The notes under the pieces were generated by a model. That model searched no databases. It was given only the letters and a program-made list of their open reading frames with translations, and was not told the DNA's origin. The position numbers and the translations under genes were made by a program. DNA of 64,000 nucleotides from Mercenaria mercenaria (Eukaryota > Mollusca > Bivalvia > Venerida > Veneridae), in NCBI RefSeq assembly GCF_021730395.1, contig NC_069379.1:26448501-26512500 (forward strand), in the 5' to 3' direction. Positions 58,401-64,000 of this stretch are shown in pieces. Position 1 is the first letter of the stretch; the number at the start of each line of letters is the position of its first letter.

Positions 58401-58860
58401 TTAACAATTCTTTGTTATTATTTCGTCAAAGTTTTTGTAACTCCTAAATGTGATTTTTTTCTTACTTTCAGTTTGACAATGCTCCTTTAATGATGTTGCA
58501 ATAAAATTATGGCAATCACTTAGTCCGCAGTTAAAATTGATAGTTTTACAGAAAAGGTTTGTAGAATTTGTTAAAATAACACCAATCAGAGTAGGTTCTT
58601 CATTTTTTGTGTAACATGTGGGTTCTGATAAAATATTCTCTAAGCTAAAACTGTCACAAATATTGATTAAAGGTTTACTTTTTGCTTTTGTCAAGAGGTC
58701 GTAATTCAGGTCACCTAAACACATGAGATTTTCAAAATCAAAAAACATTTTATCTAAGCAAGATGTCAATGCTATCTAAAATATGCTATTTTTAAGAGAT
58801 GGGGGTGTATATACTGCTAGAATGCCCCATGTACTAGGCATAGTACCTAATTTAAAGAAC
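58401..58860 (-). mobile_element. LINE endonuclease fragment, second copy
   Basis: Minus strand: WGILAVYTPPSLKNS, NLMCLGDLNYDLL (GDxN of the AP endonuclease), FSLENILSEPTCYT, PTLIGVILTNS, and LSDCHNFIATSLKEH (SDH-like motif). It ends ITFRSYKNFDEI, which overlaps the start of the LINE piece at 41,965, so it is a separate insertion of the same family. It carries at least one stop. Confidence 0.8.
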
Positions 58861-58864
58861 ATTT

Positions 58865-61800
58865 AAAAAATAGAATAAAAATGTATATTTTTTATATATG
58901 ATCTAATTGCATGATAGAACAACGTTTGTTTTCAATGTTCTGTCATCAGTGATGGAATAATGTTCAAAAGATGATCAACAACAAATAGTCCTACTTGTGT
59001 AAAGGGAAGGTAACTGTGTAACTTGATATTGGTTACTTAAGACAGTACTAGTTATCTCCCTTATCAATTTGCATATAAAGTGTCAGAATTGACCCCAACT
59101 TGACCTATGGTCTGTTTCATCTAGTAATCAGGAAATACTGATGTTCTTAAATATTTATTTAATTCTGTTCATATGAAATATAATGATTTATATAATGTTT
59201 AATGAATATAGTACAAGTATGTTAATGAAAGTGATAAATATGTGGTATTGCACTTTGTTGACAGTAAAAATTATAAATTTTATAAAAATAGACATTTTCA
59301 TGAGATCATAACTACAATTCATTAAAAACATAAGTTCACCAAAAAACAGCCAACCAGTTTCTAGGAAAAGGCAATTTCATAGTTACAGATAAAATCAAAA
59401 AGTACTGGGCAAGAGGTCAAATATTGCCTTATAGTACTACTTCTTAATGTTTGAATAATGCCAGTTCAAATCCAAATACAACATTTTTTGAAATATGAAA
59501 GTTTTATGAAGGCTGATAAAAACCAGTAGCCTGTAATGTGATAAAAAACTGAAATACGAAACGTTTGACTAGTACAGTGGTTACATCACTGCAGTGTTTC
59601 TAAAGTAAACATGTCACTATCAAAGTTGACACTGGGAACATAAGGAAATAAATTGTTCTGCAAGGTTTCGTGAAGACTAATACACCAAATATTTCTATGG
59701 TAAGAAAAGGGCAATAATTTTGTAAAAATGCCAAATGCAGTTAAGGGGCCAGTGCATTTAATGTCAAATTATTACATTTTGCAAGTGTAAGAAGTTTGAT
59801 ACATTTTTCATTAGAAAACTAGAAGGTGCTTTAGGTGTTTTTATGACAAAACATGTATCCAATCTTTGTATACCTTTAACTATGGCGGCTATTTTGTGCA
59901 CCAAAATGAAAGTGTCAGCAATATGCACAAATATGTTTGGTACTGATCACTCCTTTGAAGTTTCATCAAAATCTGTTAAGTAGTTTGACCTGTGAAAGCT
60001 GACAAGTTTTTTCTTTTTTTTTTAGCTCTGGCTGCAATTTAGTGCAGCGAAATGGAACATGCAAGCGATATGCACAACTCTATGCTTGGTAATGATCAGT
60101 CCTGTGTAGTTTCATCGAAATCTGGCCTGCAGCTTGTCCTGTAAAAGCTGGACAGGCTTTATGCGGAAAGACGGAGGAGAAGGCAAAAACAATACGTCTC
60201 CCCACCTTTGGATGAAACATAATTCTGAGACAAAAGCTTACATACAATACTTTACAAAATCGGGATGCTAAAAAATGGATGTGCAATACCTCTACCTATT
60301 CTTCAGTGAAATTATAAAGGACAAAACACAAGTAATATGGAGGAGTTATTGACCATGATACTTATGATAAACAAATGTTTTAAGACTGAAGAAAACGCAT
60401 TGAGTAGTTTAAAAATTTACACTGTTGTTTTAGTTAAATATAAATAAACTTTGTCATACTAAAATGATATTGCAATTATAATGACTAATCACTTTTTAGA
60501 TTTATGAAGGAGAAAAACAATTTATGCTAACCTTAAACTTACACCTTCAAAAGCAAAAATTATCCAACGTTTTACTGTGGTATTGCATGAAATTAATTTT
60601 TGTCACCATATAAATAATCAGTGATTTTAATAATACTGATCACTATGATCTTAAGTTTGATTTGTGAACATACTGTGCTATAAACTGAGACAAAACAGTA
60701 TTGATACACTACAAGACATAGTATTTTGAAAATTATAACAGTGTAATGTTTACATAATTCTCAGAGTTTCTGAATCACATTTACATGCACGGTTGTACAG
60801 GACTTGCTGCTCTCTACATGTGTGTCCTACAATAACAGTAAATATGTAACAAAATTGATCCAGTAGGCTCCTCTATACTAAACTGTGCAAGTTTCAGACA
60901 CTGATCTTGAACTATAGCTGAATGGTGACACTGAAGATTTCACAGGTATATCTGAAGAAACAAATACATAATGTAGTAACTCTGCATTCGAGATGTCTGC
61001 AGCTATTTAATAATCAAAATATGTATATTTCTGAATATAAGGTAGAATAAAAGTCAAACTGTTTCTGGACTAATAAAACTTCGATATATCTTATGCATAA
61101 GAGCCATTTTAGTAGAATATATCAAGAGGCCAATAGTGACCGTAAGTCACTCACTTGACCTTTACTATTTGATCTAAAATATATGTATGGCACACAGAAA
61201 AATTAATAGTAACATTAGTGTTTGATATAAAAAAAAAAATGCAACAGTTAAAGTGCCCCCATTTTAACATATTTGAATAAAGACCTTTGAGCCAAATTTA
61301 ATAAAGATCCGCCAAGCAATTAAAGAGGAAAAGTCATATAAATATATTTCCAACTATAGATCTACATGAAAGCAATACTGCAACATTCAAATCCCTTTTT
61401 TATAGAAAGAGGAAGGTTATGCTTGCCCAAGATTTTCACAAGGGTATACATCTAACTAAATGTTTACCAACGAAAAAACTGCAGAGATAACCCATTGGAT
61501 ATTTTTCAGGCCAATATTCATACTTATCAAACGATAATACAATTTTCAAATTCCTTTCTCAAATGGCTTTCCTATATTTGTTTTTCTTGTTACCAGTTCC
61601 CTTTGAACTAGTGACATGCAGTGTGCACTCTGCATTTTAACAACTGGTGTTAATTTTATGAAAACCCTTTAAAAAGTTTAGAAGATACGAAGTGGACAGA
61701 TAGACATGTGTGACTCCAATATAGCCTGCATATATTTTGTATTTTGAAATATTATGATGGCAGGCTATATTTTATGCTATATCTTAAATTCCTTTGAACA

Positions 61801-62640
61801 ATAACACACATTATACCTGACATTTCATATTTTATATCTTACATTCACCTTTTTAAGCTTAAAACGATAGAATTGTGTTTACCTTTTGAATTAATTTCAG
61901 GAGAAAATTGTAAGATATTTGGAAAATTACATTCATAAGTCTGTAATTATTTGGTACTGTATCATTTCTTACTGCAAGTGTAAAGTTTATATATCATACT
62001 TGACCATTGGTCTCATGGGAAAAAACTTTACACAAGCCTCTTGAAGTGATATTTACCAAATCAATAACTGAATTATATTGTAACTATTTGAATAGTGTAA
62101 ACAATTACCTGAAGGTATCAATATCTGTGTTTAATTAAACCATACAGATCAACACTGGCATTCTCATCATATGAATCCACAGAACATTTTACACTGAAAT
62201 AAAGAAACAACTTCCTACAAATTTTGTACTTCAATTACTGAAAAATACAGACTTTACATTAAATTAGGACTCTTATCCATTGAAAACATCAAGTGACAGA
62301 TATCAAGAAAACATTGCATTAACAAGATATTTTAACAAAATGGTTATTGCTATTGTGTGTTTAAAAACTTTGAAACATGGACAGTGGCTGGCAATAGTAG
62401 ACCTTTTATCCCTGTATCATCTGAAGGGCTAAGATTTAAGAAGTCTGAATAGATATCTTTACCTAAATCAAAAGTTCTTAATTCAAAATGGTTGCTGTAC
62501 AATCCTACATGAAACTTACATAAAATCATTTTAATTACATTTACACTGTATATCTGTTAAATGCTTAGGGGAATGTAATTTTAATAACTGGCATTACATT
62601 TCCTTCTACATGTTAAACTTATTAAAGATTTTCATCCGTA
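58865..62640. other. Repeat-rich AT sequence without recognised genes
   Basis: Degenerate dispersed repeats. At 59,880-60,010 and 60,020-60,150 two related units share atatgcacaa, ttggtactgatca / ttggtaatgatca and agtttcatc.aaatctg. At 61,130-61,320 there is text like aagtgcccccattttaac and ccaaatttaataaagatcc, seen in many bivalve repeats. The minus frame at 60,080-60,286 is in a repeat. Confidence 0.5.
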
Positions 62641-62642
62641 CA

Positions 62643-63783
62643 TCATTGTACCACTAGACCATCTTCCACTTCTGTCAACCTGATTAGACATGTAGGACAC
62701 CCTGAAATATATAAATAATAAAATCTGTGAAAAGACTCATCATGCAAAAAACATAACAACATCTTTATAAAATCACCTTAACACCTTGATCTTAAAAAAA
62801 ATATTATTATTTCAAATTATTATTGTCCATAAAAATATAATGTATCCCATCCATAATCATTACATGACTCCTTATTTAATTTACCAGTTCATAGTTTGGA
62901 ATGGCTCCCAGCCTAAATTCAGAAGTTGAGGAAAAACAAATTTTGAAAGTTTATTTATGGTGTCATTTAAAAGAATGACCTGCCTGTTAATCGTCAACTG
63001 TTTGCTCTTTTGAATACTAATAGGCTCTCAAATGCTGCCTTATATAGATCAATGGTCAATAGTTTGTGTTGTTATAAATTTGATGTCACTGACTTGTGTT
63101 TTCGCAACATCATAAAGAGAGATAAAACTACATGTAAATTGTAAAACATTGTATGTGATACCCTTCTATCCTATATAAATTGCCTTTAAAAATAAATTAC
63201 ATACTATTAGAAGCATTATCCCATTGTTCTGACTGCCCCTGCTCTAAGTAACTTTTCAAGCTTCTGCAGCCACTGTAATGTGTCATTTGTTGGCTTGTAC
63301 TTCTGTCTGAAATGCGTGAATTATAATATTTCAATAACTAATAATAAATATACAACGTTATTCTATTCCTACAATTTGCAACAGTTTATTTTGAAAATTC
63401 ATTTTAGCTCAGTTACATTCTGTTTTGACTACAGCTAAAATACATAGAACAGACTATAAGCTATTATAAGGTCAAAGGTCATTCTAAATGGAAAAAATCG
63501 GTAAACTAAGGCCCAGTAAATCGCAGATGCTTTAAATAAACTGTCATTTCACACAATAATTTGCTATAGGATTTACAAACAAAAAACAAGAAAAAACAAA
63601 TTAACAGAAAGAACATATTTGGGCAATTTAAAAGCGACAATGAAAGTGAAAGTAGAAAGTCAATACTTTCTTATCGATTTTTCTTTCATAATTTCCATTT
63701 AAAGTGTAAAAGTTTACTTTCATACTGTATTGAATAATCCATAAACATTATACTTACCGTTTAAATGCATGAAAAATCCCCAT
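62643..63783 (-). CDS. Very short multi-exon gene, two overlapping readings
   Basis: Three candidate exons: 63783-63758 (donor AACG|GTAAGT), 63306-63205 (acceptor gcatttcag, donor AATA|GTATGT), 62701-62643 (acceptor atatttcag). From ATG 63,783 (context taccATGG) the product is 38 residues, MGIFHAFKRQKYKPTNDTLQ then WLQKLEKLLRAGAVRTMG, stopping in exon 2. From the next ATG, at 63,770 in another frame, a 57-residue product runs through all three exons: GCRSLKSYLEQGQSEQWDN then RCPTCLIRLTEVEDGLVVQ, with a CxxC pair. Both use the same splice sites. I recognise neither. The gene may have more exons than I see. Confidence 0.4.
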
Positions 63784-63835
63784 GGTACCCGTAACTTAAT
63801 AATTTGTTGATAACCTCTCAGTTTTCAGCTGTTTT

Positions 63836-63881
63836 CACGTGAAATACGAAACCGGTGTTGACATAAATGTTCTACTTCCGG
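63836..63881 (-). promoter_or_regulatory. Probable promoter: ETS-like site and E-box
   Basis: CCGGAAGT on the minus strand (63,881-63,874) and the palindromic E-box CACGTG (63,836-63,841) lie 50-100 bases upstream of the first ATG of the short minus-strand gene, in a locally GC-richer stretch. Such a pair is common in TATA-less housekeeping promoters. It could also serve a divergent gene beyond the window end. Confidence 0.4.
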
Positions 63882-64000
63882 CGGTATTCGATTGCGTAAA
63901 ACGGCTCTAGTACTATGTCTACTTTTAAAGTACAATCAAAGTTTACGAGAATATAGAATAAGCATATTTATCGATATGACACATTTATGCAGTAAGCGTG

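Noticed and set aside
35660-58860. Idea that the EN piece at 58.8 kb, the linker at 41.9 kb and the RT at 37 kb are one LINE split by insertions
   Set aside because: The EN piece and the linker piece both contain the FRSYKxFDE segment, so the EN fragment is a separate copy; only linker and RT belong together.

Overview
This window is eukaryotic nuclear DNA, most likely from a marine bivalve mollusc. The evidence is the low GC content, small exons with GT/AG borders separated by long repeat-filled introns, and several repeat types typical of bivalve genomes: arrays rich in tgacct/aggtca, a tRNA-derived SINE with an (AC)n tail, and many fold-back elements. The species call is an inference. Single-copy coding sequence is only a few percent of the window.

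Host genes. (1) The window opens with the apparent last exon (323-478, +) of an unrecognised gene. (2) The main host gene lies on the minus strand between 27,734 and 16,965, in at least seven exons. I joined them by matching splice sites and codon phase. They give a transmembrane segment, a basic juxtamembrane stretch, a cytoplasmic linker, a death domain split over two exons, and a long tail: the plan of a transmembrane death-domain signalling protein. One exon carries two frame disturbances. (3) A small two-exon minus-strand gene end lies at 51,658-51,004. (4) A very short two- or three-exon minus-strand gene lies at 63,783-62,643, with an ETS-like site and an E-box upstream.

Mobile DNA. 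5,786-16,504 is a Ty3/Gypsy LTR element with 437-bp LTRs about 1.4% diverged, a tRNA-Lys-like primer site, a 2.8-kb leader with two tRNA-like segments and an AG-rich tandem array, and gag, protease, RT, RNase H and integrase parts. It is young but its coding part is broken. It sits in the left copy of an older dispersed duplication whose right copy (33,795-34,740) carries a dead fragment of the death-domain gene's 3' end. At 35,660-41,965 three elements are nested: a LINE, split by a 3.8-kb element with roughly 450-bp inverted ends, itself split by a non-autonomous hAT with a perfect 8-bp target duplication. 45,490-48,533 is a second, older hAT-like element filled with a bivalve-type satellite. 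Others are a decayed mariner (44,100-45,145), a pogo-like transposase with a PHD-like finger (55,790-57,245), a Penelope-like remnant with a GIY-YIG domain (28,195-28,814), a second LINE fragment (58,401-58,860), SINEs and fold-back elements.

The rest is AT-rich sequence and degenerate dispersed repeats in which I see no gene. No CRISPR array, rRNA or intact tRNA gene was found. Exon joins come from reading splice sites and phase by eye and have not been tested against transcripts.
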